In this document: one piece after another, positions 10,164-19,578 of the stretch
Layout: every line of letters starts with the position of its first letter
How positions within the stretch are numbered: the first letter of the stretch is position 1
Origin: Multifurca ochricompacta
Taxonomy: Eukaryota > Basidiomycota > Agaricomycetes > Russulales > Russulaceae
Assembly: GCA_022496185.1 (NCBI GenBank)
Contig: WTXG01000401.1
Span: 1-25,614, forward strand
Length of the DNA stretch: 25,614 nt
Reading direction: 5' to 3'
Program-made: the position numbers and the translations under genes
Notes under the pieces: model-generated
The model's input: only the letters and a program-made list of their open reading frames with translations
Databases searched by the model: none
Told to the model about the DNA's origin: nothing

Positions 10164-10591
10164 GACACATCTTGTTTACTAATGTGCAATCATTTCTGCT
10201 GGTCTGGCATTATCTAAAATACATACTAGACTACTTTAGATCACTCTATAATCAAATCATCAATCTGTATTACTCAAACAATGGCCACATGTATCTATAA
10301 TGTCCATTACTGCATAGGGCAGCAACTGCTTCACATTGCGTGGACCAGGTCAGATCAGTCCGAACTCCTCCTTATCTTATCTAAGTCTAAGAAGGTCGAC
10401 TTGTATAATGCATGCGCCCTCAGGATGGCTTTCAAGCAGTCCAGGATGGCAAAAATGTGCATCCAGGACAAAGAGGATATATAAGCTGATAAAAAGAAGG
10501 GGGGAATTCACACCTTTCAAATCCTTGAACTTGTCCCCCCCTTCTCCAAAAGATTATATTGACAAATTATCTTCATTCTCATTCTTCCATA
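10164..10591 (+). promoter_or_regulatory. Upstream region of the DUF6532-like pseudogene with TATA box
   Basis: No ORF is supported here. A TATA box (ATATATAAG, about 10476-10484) is followed by a pyrimidine-rich tract (about 10500-10555) and then the ATG at 10592, a spacing typical of fungal promoters. The whole arrangement is inferred. Confidence 0.4.
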
Positions 10592-12448
10592 ATGCTGATC
10601 ACAACATGCAAGGCCAATGCAAAGGCACACCCAGGGCACATTATCATCAATTCTCAGCAGAAGCGCTGCACTGCATGGCAGGTAGCTGAAGACAAAGCCA
10701 AATCAAACAAAGAGGAAGCCACTGCCAGAGAGATAGAATCCACCCAGCATTGAGCAGTAGTCAATCATATTGCTAACATAGAGGACAGAATTCAGCTTGC
10801 TGAATTCTCAGCACAAAAACATGCTGCAAGACCTGATCTGGCCCGAGCACTGAATATTATCCCTTACAGACAGAGACCATGGACCATTCTATCAGAATGG
10901 TGGTTACTGCAGACAATCCAAGTCTATGCAATGTGCTTGAAGAAGTCAAGCATGGCCAAGAAGTTGAGCATGGCCAAGAAGTTGAGCATGGCCAAGAGGA
11001 GCATGGCCAAGAAGGGTATGTATTTCTGTTGAGTTATCACAGAGCGTGCACTCCAATACTGATCAGTAATGACAGTGGACCAGCTGACCTCACATCCGAA
11101 AGTGAATTACAGGACAGTGGTAGTGAGGACAGCAGTGTGCAAGCACAATCCTATCCACCAACTGTGTCACCTGCTTCATTTACAGACATCAAGCCAGCCC
11201 CAAACATCAGTGCAGGTGGAGATGAAATGGATCAAGCAGACAAAGATGACGACAATAACAAATTTGGATCTATTGGCTTCAGTGATCTGGAAGACAAGGA
11301 AGAAGGGGAAGAGCCAAGGCAGCAGCAGCATAAAGGAAAAGGAAAACAGAGTGCGAGAATGGTAAGATAAGATTATTTTCTGATTCTCACATGACTGACT
11401 CCACCAATGCCACTGACAATGCCACACATCACTGACATCATTAGATGTCACATTGTACAAAGAAGAAATCATCTAGTGCAGGCCAGTTGCAGAGTGAAGT
11501 TGTGAAGGTGCATGTTGTAAACTCCACAGCCATAGGGTGGATTGACAAGTGCAAGTGAAAGGAGCTGCAGTAAGAGTATATTTGGGATACACAGTTCATT
11601 CTCATGACAATTACCAGGGATTCCTACCATGGCCAGAGAGATCCCAAGTGCAGCAAGATTGATTCCATGGGGCTCCATGTTGACTGGGAAAGAAGGATTG
11701 AAACTTGTAAGTCACTCTCAGGCTATGTGCGATCAATTGTCACTATCTGATCATATATAGTAGTCCCCACTAGCACTGGTATGAAAGGTGCTGTCATGGC
11801 ATCCAGGTCAAACTGCACTAGTAGAGGAGTTAGTGGGATCCATGAAGACAGCAACACAACATCTCAAGCATCCCAGTACATCAAGCATGGTAGCCAGAGA
11901 ACATGGACTACAGCACAGGTACTATTTTATATTGTTTTATTTTACACAGATCACTCATCAATGTACAGATGAGTATCACATTAAATAATGCAGCTGTGGG
12001 TACAGAACATGACTGGCAAGATGCCAATTCCAGGTGTTCCCAAAGGAGGTACTCAGTTGCAGACCTACCATTTCCACATGGTTCAGCTTATATGCACACA
12101 TGGAGAAACACATTTATCCCATCTTTGATAATGTGGGCAGGGTCCATAAAAGACCCATTTGGTGCAAACACTCATGTGGAGGGCACTGTTAGAGAGATAT
12201 GGTGTCTTGTATACCCAGACATATTGCTTGGGCCCAAGGAAATGGATATCACACTAGGTGTGGTACATCCATTGTTTTCCTTACTGAGTATTGATCTTAT
12301 GACTTTCAGGTCAATAGTATACTCAATAACTGGCACAGCAACATCAGAAAGGTGGGCTGCAAAGCTGTCATGGATATATGGGATGACAACCTATCCTTTG
12401 AACTTGCTTCTTGGGAGGAGCATGCTGAATATGCTGAGTGTAACAGGT
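10592..12448 (+). pseudogene. Decayed DUF6532-like gene, 5' and middle exons
   Basis: The first exon starts at ATG 10592 with a basic, Glu/Ala-rich N-terminus containing WQVAEDKAK. It has a TGA at 10751 but reads on in frame with IANIEDRIQ. A second frame (10879-11365) is acidic and Ser/Glu-rich with an imperfect 18-bp repeat at about 10945-11010. Coding-like segments continue near 11460-11710 (with TGA and TAA), 11774-11919 and 11951-12250, the last with DLPFPHGSAY, IPSLIMWAGS and KDPFGANTH. Next is an intron with donor GTACAT near 12257 and acceptor TTTCAG before 12310, then an exon carrying ILNNWHSNIRK and ELASWEEHAEYAE. The W...PSL..WAG...DPFG pattern resembles the basidiomycete DUF6532 family (function unknown); this is from memory and tentative. 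Broken by several stops and at least one frameshift, so not expressed as a full protein. Confidence 0.5.
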
Positions 12449-12555
12449 GAAGCTCTGTGTACACTTAGTGTGACATTTTCTTGCTGCTGTTTCAACTTTT
12501 CTCCTTTTTTCTTCTATGCCCCTCTCTTTTGATGTCATAGACCTTGTGACCTTAG

Positions 12556-12927
12556 TATGATATCATAGTACATTACATCTAGACTATGACTTCATAGTAG
12601 CTACATTGTATTTAAGGACTACAATAAATCCAAGGACAGACCAAGTCTGTTCTCCTTGTACCAATCAAAGGTCCTTAGGAAGTCCCTTCAGCCCTCTTCC
12701 AAGATGTGACTTGAGAGGGTTTGGCTCACCAGTAGCTCCAGCAAAGGCTCTTGCCTTGCTATCTGAACACCCTGACTTCACATGTGACGTTCAGACTCAT
12801 TGCCTTGATCCATACCAGCCACATGCTGTGACATCTTGACTTGACTTGACACTTGCATACCTTGACTGCCTTGATTGAACTTGACCCAAACCCGAACCAA
12901 CACACGCCGAAGGACCTGTGTGTGACA
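12556..12927 (+). repeat. Solo LTR family E, copy 1
   Basis: The 3' end GTGTGACA is followed by CTTAG, and the same CTTAG precedes the proposed 5' end (12551-12555 and 12928-12932). The 5' end is TATGAT, probably a decayed TGTGAT. It shares with 13924-14665 a TATTTAAG TATA box, a following AGTCTGTTCTC(C)TTGTA block and a CTTGA-rich 3' half. It lies in the intron or gap between exons of the DUF6532-like pseudogene. The 372-bp length suggests a shortened U3. Confidence 0.55.
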
Positions 12928-12932
12928 CTTAG

Positions 12933-13856
12933 AAACAGGAAGGGCAAATGAAAGGTGACCTAAGTCGTTGGGCATACCACAGAGGCAAACATCATGTGTC
13001 AAGCAATGATGGGGAACCTTGCTGCCCACAGTGATTTATTCAATCATGACAGCAGTGTTCTGAAACCCAAAGAAGCTGCAGCCCCAAGAGGACAAGATCC
13101 AAAGGATCGAGTCACACAGGGAGGCAGCATACTATTAGCACTATGTATCAAACTCATGTAGACAGTTACTCACCTGCAGCCCCAAGAGGACAAGATGGGG
13201 GCTACAGGCTGTTACAGGGGGTCTTATATACATTTCTCAGTGTATGTGGTAAGCAGTAGGTATGTAAGCAAGAATCAGCAAGTATCAGTCAGCTGTATTG
13301 CTGACTGAGCCTTATCTCTGTGATTTGTAAGCTGCTTTACTCTGCTGACTGATCATACTCTCACATTATGACATCATCATGATGTCACTGTGGAGTAGAT
13401 AACTGATATGTAGTCTAGCCCTTAGGTCTGGAACATGTCTATCTACTGATACATGTGATTCTGTGCTATAATTGGTCATGGCCCAACCTGGGCCCTTATC
13501 TAGAGCTCCACTTACCTAGAACCTTCTAGGCTGGACTCCTCTTATCTTGATAGCAGCTCCACTTGGTCTAGAACCATCTAGACTGTGGGGCCTCTGCTTA
13601 TTGTGGTAAACACAATAGAAGGTTGACTTGTGATTGTTGAGTGGCTCTTGTCATGTGCTTGCTGACTAAGCAGCATGTGACTTCTATCATGTGACATGTG
13701 ATCATGTGACCGAGTCACATGATCACATGTCACGGTTATGTTTCCACGATCATGTGTTGAGACTGCTGTGTTATTTTCCCACGGTCATGTGATCCATTTT
13801 TGTGGAAAATAAAAGGAAAAAAAGGTAGAGCTGTGACACTGAGTCTGCTCTCACAG
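12933..13856. other. Non-coding, repeat-derived insert within the pseudogene
   Basis: It has no supported ORF. It contains two copies of the box GCCCCAAGAGGACAAGAT (within 13079-13098 and 13177-13196) followed by a TATA-like CTTATATAC (about 13229), the same layout as 3405-3520. It also contains CATGTGAC-rich sequence (about 13650-13800) with a perfect palindrome at 13691-13733. It probably comprises one or more decayed LTRs with unresolved boundaries. The 3' splice site before the exon at 13857 (TCTCACAG) closes it. Confidence 0.45.
13691..13733. repeat. Perfect 20-bp inverted repeat with 3-bp loop
   Basis: The left arm 13691-13710 is GTGACATGTGATCATGTGAC, the loop is CGA, and the right arm 13714-13733 is its exact reverse complement. 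The arms are built from CATGTGA(T)C words also found in the LTR-B minisatellite. Confidence 0.95.
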
Positions 13857-13891
13857 GCTTTCACTTTATCTACCAGTACCCAGATGTCATG
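13857..13891 (+). pseudogene. DUF6532-like pseudogene, exon before the LTR-containing intron
   Basis: A short exon reads FHFIYQYPDVM between an acceptor TCTCACAG and a donor GTAAGT at 13892. Joined in frame to the next exon at 14684 it continues as GSHVAFCSDLIMKVYAKHL. The intron between is 45 bp once the inserted LTR and one TSD copy are subtracted. Confidence 0.55.
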
Positions 13892-13923
13892 GTAAGTCAT
13901 ATTATGATGTATCATACTGTCTA

Positions 13924-14665
13924 TGTGATGCTTTTTGTCAATGTAACAGTTTGTGACATGCTTGTTATGCATGTGTGATGTTTTGTGATGGTTTTTTGAC
14001 CCACACATGTTCAACTTTTGTTTCAACATTTCAACTTCTTACTCCAAGTCATGTGACTGGAGTTGATGATCTTTCTTATCTGATCTGATTTTTGGACTTA
14101 GACTGACTTGGACTAACACTCATTTGCTTTTGGAGTGGGTGCAACACCACTTGCATTCCCTGTCTCAATCTCCACTGGAGATTCAGATGGACATTTACTT
14201 TACTATATTGAATCTTCTACTTTACTTACAAAGACACTAGAGTACTTGTATTTAAGCAGTACATACTGGAGAGACAGACTTTAAGTCTGTTCTCTTGTAT
14301 CTAATACAGGTCTACTGTTCTTCACCAGAATCCCCTTGAACTTCCTAAGCTGCAACTTAGGAAGCCTTCACCCCAGAACCTCCAGCAGGGCCTATTGCCA
14401 CTGCTTCAACTCACTTCTTGCATGCATGCCCTTCTTATCTTGTGTGGGCCTTGAACCCTAACCACAGCCCTCTTTGGTTTGCTTTGACACCTTGAATTGA
14501 CTTGCTTTTGATAACCTTGACCTTGATCCTTGATCCCAGCCCCTGTGGTTCACCTTGACCCCTTGAACCAACTTGTCCTTGACAGTCTTGACCTTGCAGG
14601 CACTCCATATCTTGAAGGGGCTTGACTTGAACAATCCTAGACACAGCAGAGACCTGGCTGTGACA
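13924..14665 (+). repeat. Solo LTR family E, copy 2, inserted in an intron
   Basis: It starts TGTGATGC and ends GCTGTGACA, with exact TSD GTCTA (13919-13923 and 14666-14670). A TATA box TATTTAAG at about 14251 and the following AGTCTGTTCTCTTGTA block are shared with 12556-12927. The 3' half is rich in CTTGA words. Removing it restores a normal 45-bp fungal intron, which independently supports the boundaries. Confidence 0.75.
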
Positions 14666-14683
14666 GTCTAACATTGCCAACAG

Positions 14684-15022
14684 GGTTCACATGTAGCATT
14701 TTGTTCAGATTTAATCATGAAAGTATATGCAAAACACCTCCAAAGGATAGAAAAATCACCAGTCAATTATGGCCCTCAAATTGGAGCACTGGCATTGGTA
14801 ACAGTTGCAGTTGAGTGAGGGCTAATGATGTTCAAGGATGGTGTCAAGGGATCTGGTTTTATTGAAGAACCTTGGGGCAGAAAGGTGTGAGAATGGGTTA
14901 GTGCTACAGAAAGAGTTGACAGCAATCACTGGGAACAAATAATTGAGCAATTGCAAATCCACTATCATGTAAGTAAGGGACCCACTCATGCAGCTTTTCC
15001 TTTCATCAAGCTTGACTGGTAA
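14684..15022 (+). pseudogene. DUF6532-like pseudogene, 3'-terminal exon
   Basis: After the acceptor CAACAG the frame runs 112 codons to TAA at 15020-15022. It is interrupted by TGA at 14816-14818 and 14888-14890, both in contexts where CGA (Arg) would restore the protein (AVE-stop-GLMMF and RKV-stop-EWV). Visible blocks include PQIGALALVTVAVE and SNHWEQIIEQ, which resemble the C-terminal part of DUF6532-type proteins. It is continuous in logic with the exons at 10592-12448 and 13857-13891. Confidence 0.5.
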
Positions 15023-15443
15023 TTTTTTTTAATAAATTATATTATATTCCTCTGATTTATTCATGCTAGATATCAAAAACATCATGTGTGTAGATTACCA
15101 TGTAAACTGCTTAGTAATAATGTCAGTAATATTTGAACTATCTGGGAACTGCTTTGTGAACTGCTTTGTGAACTGCTTTGCAAAACCAAAAAAGGCGATA
15201 AACAATGACTAGACTAAATTTGAAAAGTAGCCTCAGATTTGAAAAGTAGCCTCAGATTTGAAAAGTAGCTCTACATTTGAAAAGTGGCTCTAAGCATCCA
15301 GACAAGCCTGCTAGAGCTAATGGAGAATCCAGATTACTGGATTGGCTGGAATGGCTAGCACTAGCCAATCCAGAAAAATGTCATTTTCCTGATGTAACCT
15401 AACCACCCACAATCAAGATCTTGAACTAGATACTCACAAATGA
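15023..15443. repeat. Non-coding stretch with short tandem repeats
   Basis: An AT-rich start is followed by three copies of the 12-mer GAACTGCTTTGT (about 15146-15180), then four imperfect 19-bp units of TTTGAAAAGTAGCCTCAGA (about 15219-15293). A hairpin follows with perfect 11-bp arms CTGGATTGGCT/AGCCAATCCAG (about 15335-15372). No gene is supported. Confidence 0.6.
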
Positions 15444-15995
15444 ACACTGGACACACTTCAAGGGACTAAAGCATGTCTGGAGGCTGACACTCATATTGAA
15501 GATGAGCACTTAGACGACTACAATCAAGACACCTTAGAACCAGGACAACTATCAAGCAACAAGGCAATTGATCCAGGCTCACATGCCACAGGTCACTATG
15601 ACCATCTGGGAGCCCTGTTTGAACACAATAAAAAGAAATCCCCCTTCTTTTTCCACCAACAGATCACTGACAGTCTTGGACACATATATGATGCCTGTTA
15701 CATTGCCTATGAATATGAATGTGCTGATCCCTGGATCACTTGCACTATGGGAGCCCACCAACTGATCTTTTATTTTCTATTGCACACCCATTCCCACCCT
15801 CAATACATGCATGGAGCAAACCCTATCCTTACCCGCTTCCAGCAACGTCTCTTTGAACCAGATCAAGGCTTCTCCCCACTGGTCAGCTTAGCACTGGATG
15901 ACCTTCATGATCCTGGGGCCTGGGCAGAAGTTTCGCATTATCAACATGCCACTCAACAACTTGATATGATCCACAGCAAACTGGCACACTGGTGA
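15444..15995 (+). CDS. Unrecognised open reading frame (gene fragment or last exon)
   Basis: Open for 183 codons from the stop at 15441 to TGA at 15993, without a convincing start ATG, so it is probably an exon or a 5'-truncated gene. Coding-like features are the absence of low complexity and blocks such as SPFFFHQQITDSLGHIYDAC, PWITCTMGAHQ and DQGFSPLVSLALDDLHDPG. It is acidic at the start, His- and aromatic-rich in the middle, and has no predicted membrane segment. It ends only 36 bp before the gypsy-2 LTR, so downstream sequence may have been displaced. I do not recognise the family. It could be a relic of a host gene or an element-borne ORF. Confidence 0.4.
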   Translation, partial: TLDTLQGTKACLEADTHIEDEHLDDYNQDTLEPGQLSSNKAIDPGSHATGHYDHLGALFEHNKKKSPFFFHQQITDSLGHIYDACYIAYEYECADPWITCTMGAHQLIFYFLLHTHSHPQYMHGANPILTRFQQRLFEPDQGFSPLVSLALDDLHDPGAWAEVSHYQHATQQLDMIHSKLAHW

Positions 15996-16031
15996 TGACA
16001 GGAAGAACAGGTTGGCTGAGACATTTGCAAT

Positions 16032-16625
16032 TGTAATGCCTGGTGCAGGTGTTCAGCACAACATGTGACAGAGTTGTGTAGCAAAACTATGAAGTCAAGT
16101 GTACACCATCTTTCAAGTGTATGGAGGTTGGATGAGAAGTCAACACCAAGGAGCTAATCCCTTAGTGCCAGTGAGCAGAAGAGTGCCAGAAGCACTGAGA
16201 CAATTCAGGAGTCAGATCTTAGAGATCACCCAGAAGGTAATGCACCAAGTCAATTAAGAAGTTGAGTCTGAGGTATACAGGCTATCTAGGCAGGCCTTAT
16301 ATACATAATAGAGGTCAGGGTCTCAATTGGAGTATTGTACTTGATGTATCAACAGAGTCATAATGTAACTAAAAGGGGACACAGGGTAAAGGTGGGCCAG
16401 ATGAGAATATATGTAGACATATCTGGTATAGTCATGATTCTGGTGGGAAAATACATAAGAGTCCTTGTGTAATATACAAGTCATAGATAAGCACAGCATG
16501 AGTCAGAGATAAGGGACAAACAAGTACAAAGGAGGTGTGAACATGATCAACAAGGAACAAGCACAGCCAAACAATGAGTCACGTGAGAAGAAAAAGAATA
16601 AGACGACATAGTGGGGTTTGTAACA
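16032..16625 (-). repeat. 3' LTR of gypsy-2
   Basis: On the minus strand it starts TGTTACAAACCCC right after a polypurine tract (AGAGAGGGGGTAA, 16626-16638 reversed) and ends GGCATTACA. A minus-strand TATA box lies near 16300-16310. The flanks (GCAAT on the outer side, TTACC on the inner) do not match, as expected for one LTR of a longer element whose other LTR is elsewhere. Length 594 bp. Confidence 0.75.
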
Positions 16626-16638
16626 TTACCCCCTCTCT

Positions 16639-17192
16639 AAGTCCTAGCAGAGCCAGCTAGATTGGCATACCATTGTCATCCTGTACCAGGGAGAGGTAGT
16701 CATCGGCTACAGTGTAGTGGTCAGCATCATAGTTTTCTTTGTTTTCATCTGTGGGGCAAACATGTGTTCGTAGAAAACCATAGGGCCCTCTCCTCCCACA
16801 TTGAAAGCAACCGTCGTAAACATGACAGTCAATTTCTCAGTGACCAGCATTGTGGGAGAGGCATTTGCCACACCATCTGGACAGGTTCTGGACATTGGGC
16901 ACTTGTGTGAGTTGTCGAAATAGACATTGTCGGCTCCAATGTGAGGTACTTTGACAGTGTTGACATCACTTCTTGGCAGTGGGGCAGCACCAACTAAGGT
17001 GATACTTGCTGTTGCAGTGCCAACAGAGCTTGCCATCTGGATTTTCGTGGAGGTGCAGCATTTCGAAGCAACTTGGATTAAGTCAGGGCACAAGATCAAG
17101 GCAGCAACAGGGGAGGGGTCAGGCAAAAATGTCAGCGTACCGTTCAGATATCATCTGATATGCCTTTCCTAACTCCAGTCGCGTCCTAATGC
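16639..17192 (-). pseudogene. Gypsy-2 C-terminal zinc-knuckle region (decayed)
   Basis: Read on the minus strand, in the frame continuous with 17716-18997 once the solo LTR and one CTGCC copy are removed, this contains a tandem series of Cys/His knuckles. The clear ones are CWHCNSKYHLSWCC and CQHCQSTSHWSRQC (both C-x2-C-x4-H-x4-C); CGKC...H...C and CFQC are degenerate further copies (about 16790-17035). Several TGA codons interrupt it. Such knuckles normally belong to Gag; here they lie after the chromodomain at the end of Pol, just before the 3' LTR. They would presumably bind nucleic acid. Confidence 0.6.
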
Positions 17193-17197
17193 CTGCC

Positions 17198-17710
17198 TGT
17201 CAAACAATCATGCTGCTGGTTATACTGACTGTGGTTAGTAGCGGGTTAGGCTAAAAGACAAGTTAAACTTCAGAGGAAGAAGAACTCTATAATACTATAC
17301 TACTGACCTAAAAGACAAGTTAACTACACAGAGAATGTTAGTCAAAGGAAAGGTAGAAAGTAAAGTAAAGATGACTTACACTTCAGAGGAAGAAGAACTC
17401 TGAAGTGTAAAGAACAAAACAGACACCCTTATATACCCATGGGGGCCAGGGGAAATGGTCTGTGTGCACTGGGAATAAGTCCACAAGTGCCAGACAATAA
17501 ACAGAGAGGGATAAAGGCCATTGGCCAAAGAGATATCACATGCTTACTGCGCATTACTAAGGACATCACTAATCAGCTGAGTAAGGAGAGAAAGAAGTGT
17601 AATAAAGATAACATAAAAAGTCCGATACTCCGAGATCTAATCTAATCTAATCTACAGCTGAAGCGAACCTTAGATGCCTGAAGCATCTCCAGACACATCC
17701 TGTGTCAACA
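17198..17710 (-). repeat. Solo LTR family D (complete)
   Basis: The plus-strand ends TGTCAAACAATC and CCTGTGTCAACA are flanked by an exact TSD CTGCC (17193-17197 and 17711-17715). Removing it rejoins the gypsy-2 reading frame. A minus-strand TATA box (TATATAAGGG, about 17429-17438) and the TGTTGACACAGG 5' end set the orientation. It contains a perfect 11-bp hairpin ACACTTCAGAG/CTCTGAAGTGT (17378-17408) and an ATCTA repeat near 17636. It matches 1-81. Confidence 0.88.
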
Positions 17711-17715
17711 CTGCC

Positions 17716-18997
17716 AAGTGCTGCTCTATATCAAAGACCCCTTGGTTAATCCTCACCATCTGTTGTTCATAGTCTTGGCACTGCATTTCTAAGTTGTCTC
17801 AGAGCGCCTGGAACTTATGCAGTCATGCGACCTCAGCAGTTAGTCGCAGCATGCACAGGTCTCAGAGTACCTCATTAATGGTGAAAGCACAAGGGTTGCT
17901 GGCCGATAGATGTTGTAGATGTTCTGGCCCAAGGACATAGTGGAGTTGGTCAATTTTCTTTTCCTCCAAGTACACCAGAGCCCTGTAAACTGGTCCTCCT
18001 CTTTCTAAACATCCAGCTATGTCCATACCTTCATTGGTGTAGTAGATGTACTTGGCTACCTCAGTTGTACCATTGTTTCTGGACGTTGGGATCATGAGTG
18101 GAAAATAGAATTGAGATTCGGGATTATTTGGAAAGAATGGAAATTCAGGAGCTTCATCACCAAAGTCAATGTCTATCAGGTCATTTGGGTGGGGGTGCTC
18201 AGGCAGGCTAAAATCCTCATTGATGTCAGTGGCTCTGATCCCTTCAGCCACTTTGGTGGCTGCATTGTAGTCAATAGGAGATAGTGGACAAGAAGGAGGA
18301 TGAGCAGGAGAGAGTAGAGGAAAGGCATCGATGGCAGCAGAGGTGTGTACACTGGAGGGAGACATAGGCTTTGTTTCGAATGATGTGGAAAGTGGGGTTG
18401 GTCGAGGTGAACATATTGCAGCTTGCTCTTTATCTGCTTCAGGGTGGCACCTATAGAAGTCTTTGATAAGTTTGGGCGCAAAGACATCCACAGCAGGCTC
18501 CCACAAGTTGTCAGCATCGGGGAATCCCTTCCATTTGATCAGATAGTGGAGCTGGCGTTTGCACCCTTGGCCTTTCCATTTTGCATCAGCAATATGCTCT
18601 ACCTCCCACTCTGGTTCTCTGTCAACTAATTCAGGAGGGGGTCATGGGAAGTTCTGTCCATGGATGGGAGTCTCTTTGTATGGCATAAGAAGACTAGCAT
18701 GGAAAACAGGGTGTATCTTCCATGTGGGAGGTAGCATCAGTTTGTACATAATGTCTGAGAGCTTCTGTTCAATCAAGAAGGGACCATGGCATCTGGGAGT
18801 GAGTTTTGCTGTTGGGTGAGAGGTGTGAATGTTACATCCTTCCAGCCAGACTTGATCCCCAACCTGGTAGGGCGTAAACTTTGTAGGCTTCTTGGCCAGG
18901 GTCTTTTGCGCCTTCTGAAGATTCCGATTGGCTGATTCTTGTATTTCTTCCCATTGGCCGATATGTTGTGTGACTGATGGTGTGACAAATCTGGATG
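17716..18997 (-). pseudogene. Gypsy-2 pol remnant: integrase C-terminus, chromodomain, coiled coil
   Basis: The frame enters from gypsy-1's LTR at 18997 with the integrase C-terminal region: VGDQVWLEG, RCHGPFLIEQ, WKIHPVFHASLL. A TGA at 18644-18642 replaces the Arg expected in NFP-R-PPPEL. In frame beyond it is a clear chromodomain (WEVEHIADAKW, LHYLIKWKGFP, NLWEP; about 18600-18450). A Ser/Pro-rich linker and a Leu/Glu/Gln-rich, probably coiled-coil stretch follow after a TGA at 17864-17862. It is a dead fragment of a chromovirus; the chromodomain would have tethered integrase to modified chromatin. The upstream part is displaced by gypsy-1, whose distal end lies beyond the window. Confidence 0.82.
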
Positions 18998-19578
18998 TGT
19001 TACAACTCACTGTCGACTGCCTGGACAGTGGGTTGTATGCGAAGGGGAAGGGATTTGGAAGTGGGCAAAGGATGAGAGTGAGGGTGAAAGTGCAAGGGAG
19101 ACGAAGCGAACAGCTCAAGGGCAAGGGATGAGAAGCCTTCCACCAGGTGGGGCTAATCTCCTAGGTAATCAGGAACCAGATCACAAGTGGACAGTCTGGA
19201 GCTGTCCATTCTATTCCTAAAGGGTTTATATATGTAATTACAACCGGGACTTTGGTCTGTGCACCACTTTAGGGGAGGTTAACTTCGCTTTAACTCCCTA
19301 CTGATCCACCAATGAGAATAGCCCCACTTTTGGGCTTAGAAATCCGCAGTCCGCAGTCCGCAGTCCGCAGTTTGTGGACTGCTGTTTAGGCGTTGTGGGG
19401 TTCTGTTAGTACTCTTCCCACAGGTCTCCAATTTGGCAGGAGTCCGGCCCTGGTCCGGACCGGCCTTTCTCTGGTCTTAATCTAGGGTTATCTTCGTCTC
19501 TGAGGGTTTACAAGGTCTCTGGGAGCGTCTGGGATTTCTGGGGGGTCAGGAGGTTTTCTAGGGTGTCAGTTCATGACA
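18998..19578 (-). repeat. 3' LTR of gypsy-1
   Basis: Minus-strand start TGTCATGAAC follows a polypurine tract (AAAGAGGGGAT, 19581-19592 reversed); the end is GAGTTGTAACA. A minus-strand TATA box (CATATATAAACC) lies near 19225-19236. Four tandem CCGCAGT heptamers lie near 19344-19372. It abuts gypsy-2 coding sequence at 18997, showing that gypsy-1 inserted into gypsy-2; the candidate TSD is GGATG (18993-18997), testable only at the far end of gypsy-1. Length 581 bp. Confidence 0.75.

Noticed and set aside
10281..10484. 67-residue plus-strand frame before the DUF6532-like gene
   Set aside because: It overlaps the predicted promoter and TATA box and resembles no protein.
14435..14680. 81-residue minus-strand frame
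   Set aside because: It falls in the CTTGA-rich 3' half of LTR family E.
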